DNA of 36,239 nt from JBGSYJ01 sp041748075 (GTDB lineage: Bacteria > Acidobacteriota > Thermoanaerobaculia > Gp7-AA8), in NCBI GenBank assembly GCA_041748075.1, contig JBGTDX010000061.1, forward strand, positions 1 through 36,239. The letters run 5' to 3'. A model generated the notes under the pieces. The model was not told the origin of the DNA, ran no database searches, and saw only the letters and a program-made list of their open reading frames with translations. Below are positions 1-8,521 of the stretch, one piece after another (position 1 is the first letter of the stretch; each line of letters opens with the position of its first letter). Both the position numbers and the translations under genes were made by a program.

Positions 1-291
1 TCGTCATTCGTCATGCGTCACTCACGCATGGTGGGTGGGCGGGGGCCCCTATTCGTCACTCGTCATTCGTCATGCGTCACTCACGCATGGTGGGTGGGCG
101 GGGGTCCCTATTCGTCACTCGTCATTCGTCATGCGTCACTCACGCATGGTGGGTGGGCGGGGGCCCCCTATTCGTCACTCGTCATTCGTCATATTCGTCA
201 CTCGTCATTCGTCATGCGTCACTCACGCATGGTGGGTGGGCGGGGGTCCCTATTCGTCACTCGTCATTCGTCACTCGTCATTACGCATGGT
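1..291. repeat. Tandem array of about 59-bp units
   Basis: Four nearly identical units begin at about 1, 60, 119 and 202. Each runs TCGTCATTCGTCATGCGTCA, then CTCACGCATGGTGGGTGGGC, then a G/C run and TATTCGTCAC. Unit 3 has one extra C. A 23-bp partial unit lies at 179-201, and the array decays after 261. Within each unit the heptamer ATTCGTC and its variants recur. The array starts at or before the window edge, so its full length is unknown. The last piece (ACGCATGGTG) overlaps the final codons of the minus-strand EF-G-like gene. The same heptamers recur at 8290-8407 and 10849-10863, so this is a dispersed repeat family expanded in tandem here. There are no unique spacers, so it is not a CRISPR array. 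Confidence 0.9.
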
Positions 292-2374
292 GTTCCGCCT
301 CATGCGCTTTCTTCGACTCCGCGATGATCTTCTCCTGAAGGTTCCTCGGCACTTCCTCGTAGTGGGAGTACTCCATGTGGAACGAGCCGCGACCCTGTGT
401 GATGGAACGAAGCGTCGAGCCGTAGGTGAGCATTTCCGACATCGGTACTCTGGCCTTGATCACCTGAGAATCGCCATCCGTGTCGATGCCATCCATCCTT
501 CCGCGGCGTGACGTCAGGTCGCCCATGAGATCGCCAATGTAGTCCGACGGCGCGAAGACTTCGACGTGCATCACCGGTTCGAGGATTGTCGGCCTGCCGC
601 TGGCCATCCCCTCCCGGAACGCGAGACTGCCGGCGATCTTGAAGGCGAGCTCCGAGGAATCGACCGCGTGAAACTGCCCGTCCAGAAGACGCACGCGGAA
701 ATCGACCACGGGGAAGCCGGCAAGAAAGCCATGCATTCGTGCCTCCTGGATGCCTTTCTCGACAGCTGGAATGAACTGGCGGGGAATCGAGCCTCCGAAG
801 ATCTCATCGACAAACTCGAAGTCGGCACCTCTGTCGAGCGGTTCCATTTTGATCTTGCAGTCCGCGAACTGGCCGTGACCTCCGGACTGCTTCTTGTGAC
901 GCCCATGCGCGTCTGCCGGCCTGGTGATTGTTTCGCGATAGGGCACCTTCGGAGGGTGAAGGATGACGTCGACGCCGTACTTCTTTTTCAGCTTTCCGAT
1001 GATGACTTCGACGTGAAGCTGGCCCTGTCCGGAGATGAGCATCTCCTTGGTCTGCTCGTCGCGGCCGAAGCGGATCGTCGGATCCTCTTCCATGATTCTG
1101 GCGAGCGCGGTAGAGATCTTGTCCTCGTCTCCCTTCGCTTTCGGCTCTATGGCGAACGAGATCGCCGCCTCGGGATGCTCGATATGCTGGATTACGATCG
1201 GATGATCCTTCTGTGCGAGCGTGTCGCCGGTATGCGAGTCCTTCAGCTTTGCGACGGCACCGATGTCTCCCGCCTGAAGCTCGGGGACGGCTGTCTGTTG
1301 CTTGCCCTGAAGGACCTGAAGCTTGCCGACCCGCTCGTCGTGTTCTCTTCCCGAATTCCAGTAACTCGTGTCGGACTTGAGCGTTCCGGAGAAGACCCGG
1401 AACAGGGAGACTCGCCCTGAAAACGGATCGGAGATTGTCTTGAAGATCAGAGCTGTCGTGAACGCCTCCGGCCGGCGGTCTACGCTTGTCTCCTCGCCGG
1501 CGGGCGTGCGTCCGGTCAGCGAAGGCTCGGCTGCTGCTGACGGAAGCAGGTCGACCATCACGTCGAGCAGAGGATGTCCCGCGATGTTGTGCGAGGAGGA
1601 GGCGAAGACGAGAGGATAGATCTCTTTCGACTGAATTTCTCTGCGGAGGCCGTCGATCATCTCTTCCTGGGACAGGCCTCCCTGATCGAAGAAGTGCTCC
1701 ATGAGGGTGTCGTCACCCTCGGCGATCTTCTCGATGAGCTGCTCGCGCCATTCTTCGGCCGTCTGCTTGAGATCTTCGGGGATGTCTTCCACGACGTAGT
1801 TCCCGGATGCGTCTGCCTGGTATCGCCACGCTTTCATGGAAATCAGGTCGATCACACCGCTGAAGTCCTTCTCTTCTCCTATGGGAATCTGGATCGGAAC
1901 GATGCTTTTGCCGAATCTCGACTGCAGCGATTCGATGACCCGCGTCGCCGACGCGCGCTCACGATCCATCTTGTTGGCGATGACGATGCGTGGTAGGGAG
2001 AACTCGTCTGCCCACTTCCACACCTTTTCGGTTGTGACTTCGACGCCGGTAACGCCGCTGACTACGATTGCGGCGGAGTCTGCGACGCGCATCGATCCTT
2101 TCGCCTCCATCAGAAAGATGCCGAATCCGGGGGTGTCGATCAGGTTGATTTTGGTGTTCTTCCACTCTGCATAAGCCACGGCGGCGGCAATAGAATGCTT
2201 TCGCTCGATCTCATCGGAATCAAAATCGGTTACAGTCGTCCCATCGTCGACGCTGCCCAGCCTGGTGGCTGCACCGCTATTGAACAGCAGCTGAGAAACC
2301 AGAGTCGTCTTGCCCGTATCGTTGTGACCGACCACGGCGACGTTTCTAATGTCAGCGCCCGAGTAGACCTTCAT
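281..2374 (-). CDS. fusA: Elongation factor G-like translational GTPase
   Basis: This 697-residue protein has the full EF-G layout. The GTPase domain comes first, with P-loop GHNDTGKTT at 16-24, DTPG at 80-83 and NKMD at 134-137. Domain II (about 300-390) and the EF-G domains III-V follow, the C-terminal part including HKKQSGGHGQFADCKI near 490 and the RGR loop near 625. In the family these proteins drive ribosomal translocation or recycling using GTP. The P-loop differs from the usual AHVDAGKTT of housekeeping EF-G and resembles the EF-G2 branch, so this may be a paralogue rather than the main translocase. The ATG at 2374 follows a strong GGGAGG ribosome binding site, and a plausible promoter lies about 40 bp upstream. 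The gene stands alone and its stop codon abuts the tandem array. The assignment to EF-G-like is firm; main versus accessory factor is not decided here. Confidence 0.9.
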   Translation of the reverse strand: MKVYSGADIRNVAVVGHNDTGKTTLVSQLLFNSGAATRLGSVDDGTTVTDFDSDEIERKHSIAAAVAYAEWKNTKINLIDTPGFGIFLMEAKGSMRVADSAAIVVSGVTGVEVTTEKVWKWADEFSLPRIVIANKMDRERASATRVIESLQSRFGKSIVPIQIPIGEEKDFSGVIDLISMKAWRYQADASGNYVVEDIPEDLKQTAEEWREQLIEKIAEGDDTLMEHFFDQGGLSQEEMIDGLRREIQSKEIYPLVFASSSHNIAGHPLLDVMVDLLPSAAAEPSLTGRTPAGEETSVDRRPEAFTTALIFKTISDPFSGRVSLFRVFSGTLKSDTSYWNSGREHDERVGKLQVLQGKQQTAVPELQAGDIGAVAKLKDSHTGDTLAQKDHPIVIQHIEHPEAAISFAIEPKAKGDEDKISTALARIMEEDPTIRFGRDEQTKEMLISGQGQLHVEVIIGKLKKKYGVDVILHPPKVPYRETITRPADAHGRHKKQSGGHGQFADCKIKMEPLDRGADFEFVDEIFGGSIPRQFIPAVEKGIQEARMHGFLAGFPVVDFRVRLLDGQFHAVDSSELAFKIAGSLAFREGMASGRPTILEPVMHVEVFAPSDYIGDLMGDLTSRRGRMDGIDTDGDSQVIKARVPMSEMLTYGSTLRSITQGRGSFHMEYSHYEEVPRNLQEKIIAESKKAHEAEHHA

Positions 2375-2415
2375 GCTGAAACCTCCCTTGAACGATTCGA
2401 AGAGTGAAGAGGCAG

Positions 2416-2444
2416 ATCATAATTTAAAATGCGGTTTCGGTCAC
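2416..2444 (-). promoter_or_regulatory. Candidate sigma-70 promoter of the EF-G-like gene
   Basis: Read on the minus strand, a -35-like GTGACC (2439-2444) and a -10-like TATGAT (2416-2421) are separated by exactly 17 bp. They leave a leader of roughly 35 nt before the GGGAGG ribosome binding site and the ATG at 2374. The -10 matches consensus at 5 of 6 positions and the -35 at 4 of 6. The rest of the 272-bp divergent gap to the kinase gene shows no comparably good element for the forward gene, although GGATAATG near 2508 is a weak -10 candidate. Confidence 0.45.
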
Positions 2445-2646
2445 CGCCGTCAGCCGAAGCAGGACGCGTGAATATAGACAACCGACAGTCAAAATGTGGC
2501 GGATGGCGGATAATGCACCTACAGATGGATGGGTTCAATCCGCTCCCGGATGTTCGATGTGCCAGAAAGCCGTGTAGTAATGCGGCTCTCGGACGGGATG
2601 CGGCGATTTTTTCACCCTGGGGCCCGCATTCGAGGAAAGGGCTGCG

Positions 2647-4548
2647 GTGAGTCCCTCCGGAGGTAATACCGAATTGTTGAAGCTGGGCCGGTATGAGGTC
2701 GTTCGGGAGCTCGGTAAGGGAGCGATGGGAATCGTTTACCTTGCCAAGGATCCCCTCATCGGCAGGCTCGTGGCTCTCAAAACAATCCGGCTTGCAGATA
2801 CCGCGGATGACGAGGAGGCGCGGGAGTTTCAGGAACGATTTCTCCGGGAGGCTCAGGCGGCAGGTAGCCTCAGTCATCCCTCGATCGTGACTGTGCACGA
2901 CATCGGGCAGGATCCCGAGAGCAGCTATTCCTACATCGCGATGGAGTACGTGGAGGGGAGAAACCTCAAGGAAGTCCTCGCTTCCGGGGAGCCGCTTCAG
3001 TACAACGAGGTCGCCGAAATCGTGGCGCAGGTGGCTGAGGCGCTCGATTATGCGCACTCACGCGGCATTGTGCACCGGGACGTGAAGCCTGCCAATATCA
3101 TCCTCTGTGACTCCCGGGCCAAGATCACCGACTTCGGAATCGCGAAGATCGCTTCCGCGGTGTCGAATCTGACCTCGACAGGCCAGTTTCTCGGTACGCC
3201 GAATTACATGGCCCCCGAACAGGTCAAGGGAACCCGCGTCGATGGCCGAACCGATATTTTTTCGCTTGGAATCGTGCTTTATGAAGTGCTCTCGAGAAAG
3301 AAGCCGTTTGGCGGCGATTCACTCACGACGATCTCTTACAGAATCGTGCATGAGCCGTTTCAACGTCTGACTGAGGTCGATCCGAACATTCCTCCCGGAT
3401 TCGAGGCCATCGTTGCCAGATGCCTGAGTAAGGACCCGGCTGTCCGTTACCAGAGGGGGCGGGACCTCGCAGAGGACCTTCGTCGGATTCTCCGGGGAGG
3501 AGTCCCGGCAGAGCGGCCCGACCCCGAATCGGAAACTGTAGTGTTCGGAGATCTTGGCCGGGATGCGACGATCGTTGGGCCGCCGGATGACGGCACGGGC
3601 TCGTCGAAGGGCCAGGCAGCCGCGGCTGCAACGGGGTCCCTCCGCTCCCGCAGACCCTCATGGTTCAAGCGCCGCGTCAGTGCTCTGGTGTTTTTCGGTG
3701 TCATCGCCGCGGTCCTCATCCCTCTGAGCGCCATCGCGTTTTCGATGTGGCACGGTCAGGTTGAAATTCCTGCCGTCGACGTAAAGCGGGAACAGGAGAT
3801 CGCCAATCAGAAGCGCCTCAGGCAGGAAGCCGAGGCACTGATCCTTCGTGGAAACACTGCGGGGGCATTCGAGAAGTACCGCGAGTTGATGGCTCTCGCG
3901 CCGGATTCGCCGTGGGTACGCAAGCGATTCCAACGGCTCGAGGAGCTGCGGCTCAAGGAGATGTCGAACCGAGAAAAACTCGACCAGGCTCAGGTAAGGC
4001 TTCAGGAGGGCAAAGACCTCTTCGACAAGGAGGACTACGAGGCAGCGATTCCACTCTTCGAAGAAGCGTTCCGGCTCGATCCCTCGCTTATGGAGGCGAA
4101 TACCTTCCTGGACTTCATCGCGAAGGCTCTGAACCTTCGCCGGATGGGTCGGCAGGCGCCGCCGCGAAGAGCGGAGAGTGGTGAAGCGCCGGCGCCAACA
4201 GGAAGCCTGCCTGCCAGCGGCCAGGCCACGCTGCGAATCGTGTTCAACGACCCGACCAACGACGTCGGTTATATTCAGATCAAGGTGAACGGGGAAACGA
4301 TCGTGCACGAGAATCTCTATACCGGCGGGACCGGACGGTTCCAACGGAGGACCCCCCGCCCTTTGAGTGTGACTCGCGAGATTCCATCAGGGTTGATCAA
4401 TGTGGAGACCGCCGTCGTCATCCGGGCATTGGGAATGACGAACGAGACGCGCGCTTTGAGCACGACAGTAAGTCCGGGGTCAGAGGCAGTTCTCACCATG
4501 ACCCTGAATCCACAGGCCCGCCGCATCAACTACCAGCTCACTCCCTGA
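2647..4548 (+). CDS. Transmembrane Ser/Thr protein kinase with TPR-like C-terminal region
   Basis: This is a bacterial Hanks-type (PknB-like) kinase of 633 residues. The kinase domain spans about 15-285: glycine loop GKGAMGIVYLA at 23-33, Lys45 in VALKTI, alpha-C Glu68, catalytic HRDVKPAN at 143-150, DFG at 162-164 and APE at 189-191. All key catalytic residues are present, so it should be active. A single membrane segment lies at about 345-366 after basic residues, so the kinase faces the cytoplasm. The outer part has a Lys/Glu-rich helix with TPR-like repeats (about 385-495) and a beta-rich tail (about 525-633) that could bind a ligand or protein. The GTG start follows AGGAAAGG at good spacing. 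The 3' end overlaps the convergent TldE-like gene by 19 bp. The substrate is unknown. Confidence 0.92.
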   Translation: MSPSGGNTELLKLGRYEVVRELGKGAMGIVYLAKDPLIGRLVALKTIRLADTADDEEAREFQERFLREAQAAGSLSHPSIVTVHDIGQDPESSYSYIAMEYVEGRNLKEVLASGEPLQYNEVAEIVAQVAEALDYAHSRGIVHRDVKPANIILCDSRAKITDFGIAKIASAVSNLTSTGQFLGTPNYMAPEQVKGTRVDGRTDIFSLGIVLYEVLSRKKPFGGDSLTTISYRIVHEPFQRLTEVDPNIPPGFEAIVARCLSKDPAVRYQRGRDLAEDLRRILRGGVPAERPDPESETVVFGDLGRDATIVGPPDDGTGSSKGQAAAAATGSLRSRRPSWFKRRVSALVFFGVIAAVLIPLSAIAFSMWHGQVEIPAVDVKREQEIANQKRLRQEAEALILRGNTAGAFEKYRELMALAPDSPWVRKRFQRLEELRLKEMSNREKLDQAQVRLQEGKDLFDKEDYEAAIPLFEEAFRLDPSLMEANTFLDFIAKALNLRRMGRQAPPRRAESGEAPAPTGSLPASGQATLRIVFNDPTNDVGYIQIKVNGETIVHENLYTGGTGRFQRRTPRPLSVTREIPSGLINVETAVVIRALGMTNETRALSTTVSPGSEAVLTMTLNPQARRINYQLTP

Positions 4549-5528
4549 ATCTGCACACCTTCCATGAGGATCCGCTGTCCATAGCTTCCGGCGCCAACTG
4601 GAAACCAGATGGGCTCGCTGTCTGCCGCGGTAAGCCGCTGGAGCCACTCTTCCAGTGGCATTGAAATCCTTCCTGTGAAGGTTCCCGACGTCGAATTGCA
4701 CAGCAACGTCACACTCAGGAATCCGCCATCGGGGGACACCGGCGTCAGGGCGGCCACCCCGATGCATTCGGGCGCTGCTCTCGCCTTCGGAATCTCCGCG
4801 GCTTCCAGGTGAAACGGAGCGCGTACCGGGCGAATCCGGTAGCTGGGCCGGAAGACATTGGGAAAGGCGGCCGCCCCCTTCGAGCTCAGCAGAGTCACGC
4901 GATGAATCTCTTCACCCGTCCCATCGCGCGACAGGTGAGGATGCGATCCCTGGCGAATGTGTACCGAGCCGGCTTCCGATCGCCGGAAGGCGGAGTTCCT
5001 CTCGGATGTCTCGAGAATCACAGGCCAGAGCTCTGCGGCGATGATGGGCTCGAGGGCGAGATTCAGCTGTCCCGGAGGAGGAGCCTCACGATCCAGGCCG
5101 GCCAGGGCCGCGATCGCTCGTTCCAGCGGCCGCATATCAATCTGATCGAGCTGAGCTCCGCCGAGGCTCGTCGCCAGGCGCACGCGCCGCTCCGGGTGCA
5201 GGACCGTCACGTGAGCCCTCGCGTTTCCTTCCTGCCATTCGCGTTCGGCTTCGCCATCGGTCCACCAGTGATCGGCGATTCCTTCGAGAACGGTCGACCG
5301 TTCGAGAACCAGCGGTGGCGCAATCATCTGCTCGACAGCACGGAGGCAAGCTTCGACCGGCGTGCTGTCGCGGACGGAGGGCTCGCGGGATGACGAGAGG
5401 GTTCTCGCACGAAAGACTCCGTCTGCAATCGAAGCCTCACCATGCTCCGCGGTGTGGATGATCGCTTCGGATGGCCCCCGCTGTTCAAGCCGCGTTGTAT
5501 GACCCTGCTTGCGATAGGTCTCGTTCAT
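4530..5528 (-). CDS. Probable TldE/PmbA-like partner of the TldD-like protein
   Basis: This 332-residue protein has no motif I recognise with certainty. Its ATG at 5528 overlaps the stop codon of the upstream TldD-like gene as ATGA, so the two are translationally coupled. A GTG 12 bp further upstream (5540) is the longer alternative, but the ATGA overlap favours 5528. The C-terminal residues, GSYGQRILMEGVQIQG, resemble the ends of TldE/PmbA proteins, which close with a similar glycine-rich strand and an I-E-G-M-type motif. TldD and TldE form a heterodimeric metalloprotease that trims unfolded peptides, with the metal site in TldD. A degenerate non-catalytic partner would fit this position. 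No signal peptide or membrane segment is seen. The functional call is inference from context and weak C-terminal similarity. Confidence 0.55.
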   Translation of the reverse strand: MNETYRKQGHTTRLEQRGPSEAIIHTAEHGEASIADGVFRARTLSSSREPSVRDSTPVEACLRAVEQMIAPPLVLERSTVLEGIADHWWTDGEAEREWQEGNARAHVTVLHPERRVRLATSLGGAQLDQIDMRPLERAIAALAGLDREAPPPGQLNLALEPIIAAELWPVILETSERNSAFRRSEAGSVHIRQGSHPHLSRDGTGEEIHRVTLLSSKGAAAFPNVFRPSYRIRPVRAPFHLEAAEIPKARAAPECIGVAALTPVSPDGGFLSVTLLCNSTSGTFTGRISMPLEEWLQRLTAADSEPIWFPVGAGSYGQRILMEGVQIQGVSW

Positions 5529-6625
5529 GGGATCGCCCACGGCTTCGACAGGAGCAGCGGGGCCTCGGAGCCGACAGGTATGCGCTGGCCGTCCTCTGCG
5601 CAGAGCACGCCCGGATACGTGATCGGAGGTCCTTCTCCCGCGATGATCGATCGGAGGACCTGTTCCCGCGATCCCCCGATCTCGAATGGGGCGATCGGTG
5701 TGCTGCGCTCGCCTTCGACCAGCTCCGCGAGAGTGACTGACATACTGATTCTGTCGTGGAGCGTGTCATAGCCGCCTTCTCCTATGAGTCTGACGGCGAT
5801 GAATTGGTCCGGCAGCTCGATCGGATTCGAGTCGGCGATTATCTCGGCATGGAGGTTCGACATGCGCCGGAGGGGAACCGAACGGAACGATTCGCGCCGG
5901 AAGCAACCTGGGCGCTCGCCGGAGCTCAGATGGCGCTCGGAGCTCGCCACTCCGCAATCGTCGAAAGCCATCGACCCGAGGGCTGTGCCGGAGGGGCGGT
6001 CCGACACGCGAAGCCACGTCGGTAAACCGGCCGGCATGAGGCCGCGTTCCGCCGGATGACCCAGAGCCTCGTGGAACAGGATGCTTGCGGATCCACCGGA
6101 CCAGAGGATCGGGAGATTCCGGAGATCGGAGACGGCGGAGGGTGCGTCGGGCGTCTGGTTGGCGAAGAGGTGAAGGTGGGCTTCGATCTCGTCCTCGGTG
6201 CACACGATCGATCGTCGGAATCCCGGGCCTGTGGCAGTGACGACGAGGCACGTCGTCGATTGTGCGTCGTCGATTCGACCGTTCGACACGTATCGCGCCC
6301 GCCGGATCACGCGCGCGCGAAGTGGCGTCGAAGCCGCGAATCGCTCGAGAATCTTCAGGAGCGCAGCCTCATCCAGTCCTACGGTATCTTCGAGCATGCG
6401 CAGCAATTCGGCAGGGTCGACACCGATCAGGCGATGAGACTCCGGATCGAGCACCGGGAGGCGATCTCCGGCGACGAGATGCGGGATTCCATCCCGGCTC
6501 CTGCAGACTGCAAAGCCGGATTCCCGTCGCTCTTCGAGCAGCCGGTAACTTTCGTTATCGATCGCCCACACTTCCTCACGGACTACGCTGGCGAAGAAAT
6601 GATCCGGAAGTGAATCGGCGTCCAT
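5525..6625 (-). CDS. TldD-like metalloprotease
   Basis: The protein is 366 residues from the ATG at 6625. It contains HEALGH at about 185-190, matching the HExxxH zinc motif of TldD (HEAVGH in the family), preceded by a small-residue strand (WSGGSASILF) as in TldD. The C-terminal half has the usual TldD feel (RMSNLHAEI near 260, then a FEIGGSREQVLRSI stretch near 320). At 366 residues it is shorter than typical TldD (about 480), so the family assignment is sound but divergent. A TTG at 6634 would add three residues. ATG 6625 is preferred because a TACATT box ends 7 nt before it with no Shine-Dalgarno sequence, as in the other apparently leaderless genes here. It is transcribed divergently from the carboxylase gene and coupled to the downstream TldE-like gene. 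Confidence 0.75.
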   Translation of the reverse strand: MDADSLPDHFFASVVREEVWAIDNESYRLLEERRESGFAVCRSRDGIPHLVAGDRLPVLDPESHRLIGVDPAELLRMLEDTVGLDEAALLKILERFAASTPLRARVIRRARYVSNGRIDDAQSTTCLVVTATGPGFRRSIVCTEDEIEAHLHLFANQTPDAPSAVSDLRNLPILWSGGSASILFHEALGHPAERGLMPAGLPTWLRVSDRPSGTALGSMAFDDCGVASSERHLSSGERPGCFRRESFRSVPLRRMSNLHAEIIADSNPIELPDQFIAVRLIGEGGYDTLHDRISMSVTLAELVEGERSTPIAPFEIGGSREQVLRSIIAGEGPPITYPGVLCAEDGQRIPVGSEAPLLLSKPWAIP

Positions 6626-6632
6626 TGGAGGC

Positions 6633-6660
6633 AATGTACCGCAGGGGAGCCGGTAGTCAG
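6633..6660 (-). promoter_or_regulatory. Candidate leaderless promoter of the TldD-like gene
   Basis: On the minus strand TACATT (6633-6638) ends 7 nt before the ATG at 6625, which puts the expected transcript start at or next to the start codon. A -35-like CTGACT lies at 6655-6660 with a 16-bp spacer. The same CTGACT hexamer appears in the divergent promoter of the carboxylase gene. Confidence 0.45.
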
Positions 6661-6701
6661 TAGTGTCCGCGGGCGTGACTCGGGCCGGCGGTCCCCCGCT
6701 T

Positions 6702-6731
6702 CTGACTCTGGGCTGTCAACTCAGGTATCCT
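6702..6731 (+). promoter_or_regulatory. Candidate leaderless promoter of the carboxylase gene
   Basis: CTGACT (6702-6707) and TATCCT (6726-6731) are spaced 18 bp apart. The -10 ends 7 nt before the ATG at 6739, with a C-run and no Shine-Dalgarno sequence between them. This is the classic TANNNT arrangement of leaderless mRNAs. Confidence 0.5.
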
Positions 6732-6738
6732 TCCCCCC

Positions 6739-8289
6739 ATGTCACGTGAACAATGGCTGGAAGAGCTGGAACGGCGGAAGCGGGAGAGTGAACAGGGCGG
6801 TGGTGAGGCGCGGATCGAACGCCAACACAACGAGGGAAAACTCACTGCCCGGGAGCGCATAACGCTTCTGTTCGACGCGGGTTCTTTTCAGGAGCTGGAT
6901 CAGTTCGTCGTCCATCGATCGTACGACTTCGAAATGGACAAGCAGCGCATCCCGGGAGATGGTGTGATCACCGGGTACGGTACGGTCGCGTGCCGGCTGG
7001 TTTACGCGTTCGCTCAGGACTTCACGGTGTTCGGTGGATCCCTCAGCGAGACGCATGCGGCGAAGATCGTGAAGATCATCGATCTGGCGCTCGCGAACGG
7101 CGCACCGATCATCGGTCTCAACGATTCGGGAGGAGCTCGCATTCAGGAGGGAGTCGTTTCCCTCGGCGGCTATGCTGACATCTTCCTGCGCAACACCCTG
7201 GCGTCCGGGGTCGTCCCGCAGATCTCCGCGATCATGGGACCGTGCGCCGGGGGCGCGGTCTACTCTCCCGCGATCACCGACTTCATCCTGATGGTGAAAA
7301 AGACGAGCTACATGTTCGTGACCGGACCCGATGTCATCCGGACCGTCACGCACGAGGAGGTCACCAAGGAGACGCTGGGAGGAGCCGATACTCACAATCA
7401 GGTCAGCGGCGTTGCGCACTTTGCGGCGGAGTCCGACGAGGATTGCGTCGCGACCATTCGCGAGCTGTTGTCTTTCCTTCCCTCCAACAACCTCGACTCG
7501 CCGCCGGTCCTCCCGACATCGGACGACATCAATCGTGTCGACGTGGAGATGGACGGAATCGTGCCGGAAAACTCGAACCAGCCGTATGAGATGCGTGACA
7601 TCGTCAAGGTTCTCGCCGATGACGACCATTTCCTCGAAGTTCACCAGCATTTTGCAAGGAATCTGGTCGTCGGATTCATCCGGCTGAACGGGCACTCTGT
7701 CGGAGTCGTGGCCAATCAACCCGCATACCTCGCCGGTGTGCTCGACATCGATGCTTCACGCAAAGGCGCGCGCTTCGTACGATTCTGTGATGCGTTCAAC
7801 ATCCCGCTGCTGGTACTTGAAGATGTCCCCGGCTTCCTCCCGGGCACTGCACAGGAGTTCGGAGGCATCATCATTCACGGGGCGAAGCTGCTTTATGCCC
7901 TCGCCGAAGCGACTGTTCCGAAGATCACCGTGATCACTCGGAAGGCGTACGGCGGGGCGTATTGCGTCATGAATTCCAAACACATTCGCGCAGACATGAA
8001 CTTCGCCTGGCCCACGGCTGAGATCGCCGTGATGGGCGCGGAAGGTGCGGTGAACATTCTCTACCGCCGCGAAGTCGAATCGGCAGAGGATCCCGAGGCG
8101 GCTCGTCAGGAGCGCATTGCCGAGTACCGGGAGAAGTTCGCGAATCCTTACATCGCGGCCGAGCGCGGCTATGTCGACGAGATCATCGAGCCGCGCTTCA
8201 CGCGGAGAAAGCTGATCAACGCCTACGCCATGCTGCTCAACAAGAGGGCCAGGAACCCTGCGCGGAAGCATGGGAACATCCCGCTGTGA
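6739..8289 (+). CDS. pccB: Acyl-CoA (propionyl-CoA type) carboxylase, carboxyltransferase beta subunit
   Basis: The 516-residue length is normal for PccB/MmdA-type carboxyltransferases. These proteins transfer CO2 from carboxybiotin to an acyl-CoA, giving methylmalonyl-CoA from propionyl-CoA or malonyl-CoA from acetyl-CoA, in the cytoplasm. Two crotonase-like halves are seen. The N-terminal one has GLNDSGGARIQEG at 126-138 and GPCAGGAVYSPA at 167-178, which form an acyl-CoA oxyanion hole. The C-terminal one has PGFLPGTAQEFGGIIIHGAKL near 360 and RKAYGGAYCVMNSKH near 405. No biotin carboxylase or biotin carrier gene lies in the window, so the partner subunits must be elsewhere. The start is supported by a TATCCT box 7 nt upstream. 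Propionyl-CoA versus acetyl-CoA preference, or a decarboxylase role as in MmdA, cannot be decided from this sequence. Confidence 0.92.
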   Translation: MSREQWLEELERRKRESEQGGGEARIERQHNEGKLTARERITLLFDAGSFQELDQFVVHRSYDFEMDKQRIPGDGVITGYGTVACRLVYAFAQDFTVFGGSLSETHAAKIVKIIDLALANGAPIIGLNDSGGARIQEGVVSLGGYADIFLRNTLASGVVPQISAIMGPCAGGAVYSPAITDFILMVKKTSYMFVTGPDVIRTVTHEEVTKETLGGADTHNQVSGVAHFAAESDEDCVATIRELLSFLPSNNLDSPPVLPTSDDINRVDVEMDGIVPENSNQPYEMRDIVKVLADDDHFLEVHQHFARNLVVGFIRLNGHSVGVVANQPAYLAGVLDIDASRKGARFVRFCDAFNIPLLVLEDVPGFLPGTAQEFGGIIIHGAKLLYALAEATVPKITVITRKAYGGAYCVMNSKHIRADMNFAWPTAEIAVMGAEGAVNILYRREVESAEDPEAARQERIAEYREKFANPYIAAERGYVDEIIEPRFTRRKLINAYAMLLNKRARNPARKHGNIPL

Positions 8290-8407
8290 AAATGACGAAT
8301 GACGAATTGGGACGACGGACCGACAGTTGAGCAAGGGTCAGGAAGTCGAATGACGAGAGAATGGTCCTTCGTTGTCTCTATTCGTCATTCGTCATTCGTC
8401 ATTCGTC
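8290..8407. repeat. Dispersed ATTCGTC heptamer repeats in inverted arrangement
   Basis: Directly after the carboxylase stop, two copies of the heptamer on one strand (ATGACGAATGACGAAT, 8292-8307) face four tandem ATTCGTC copies (8380-8407) in the opposite orientation, about 75 bp apart. The pair could fold into a hairpin in RNA. It belongs to the same family as the array at 1-291. No gene is seen in the gap to rplU. Confidence 0.7.
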
Positions 8408-8464
8408 CATTTGGAATACCTCCCTGGCCCCTCCGGTTCTACCGGCTGCCTTGCCCCCAACTCG

Positions 8465-8493
8465 TTGACTCGTCAGGAGTGGTGTGCTAAAAG
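8465..8493 (+). promoter_or_regulatory. Candidate extended -10 promoter of rplU-rpmA
   Basis: TTGACT (8465-8470) is followed after a 17-bp spacer by TAAAAG (8488-8493), and TG sits one base upstream of the -10 (8485-8486), an extended -10. Transcription would begin near 8500, leaving a leader of about 22 nt that contains the GGAGG site at 8511-8515. Confidence 0.55.
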
Positions 8494-8521
8494 GCGGGGT
8501 TCGTTTTTCTGGAGGTTTACT

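Noticed and set aside
1..291. CRISPR array
   Set aside because: The units are contiguous and nearly identical, with no unique spacers and no cas genes nearby.
2371..3057. 228-codon minus-strand frame across the kinase 5' end and the divergent gap
   Set aside because: It is antisense to the kinase domain, whose catalytic motifs are clear, and it has no family resemblance.
6742..7719. 325-codon minus-strand frame opposite the carboxylase gene
   Set aside because: Antisense shadow of a well-conserved gene; such long shadows are expected in GC-rich DNA.
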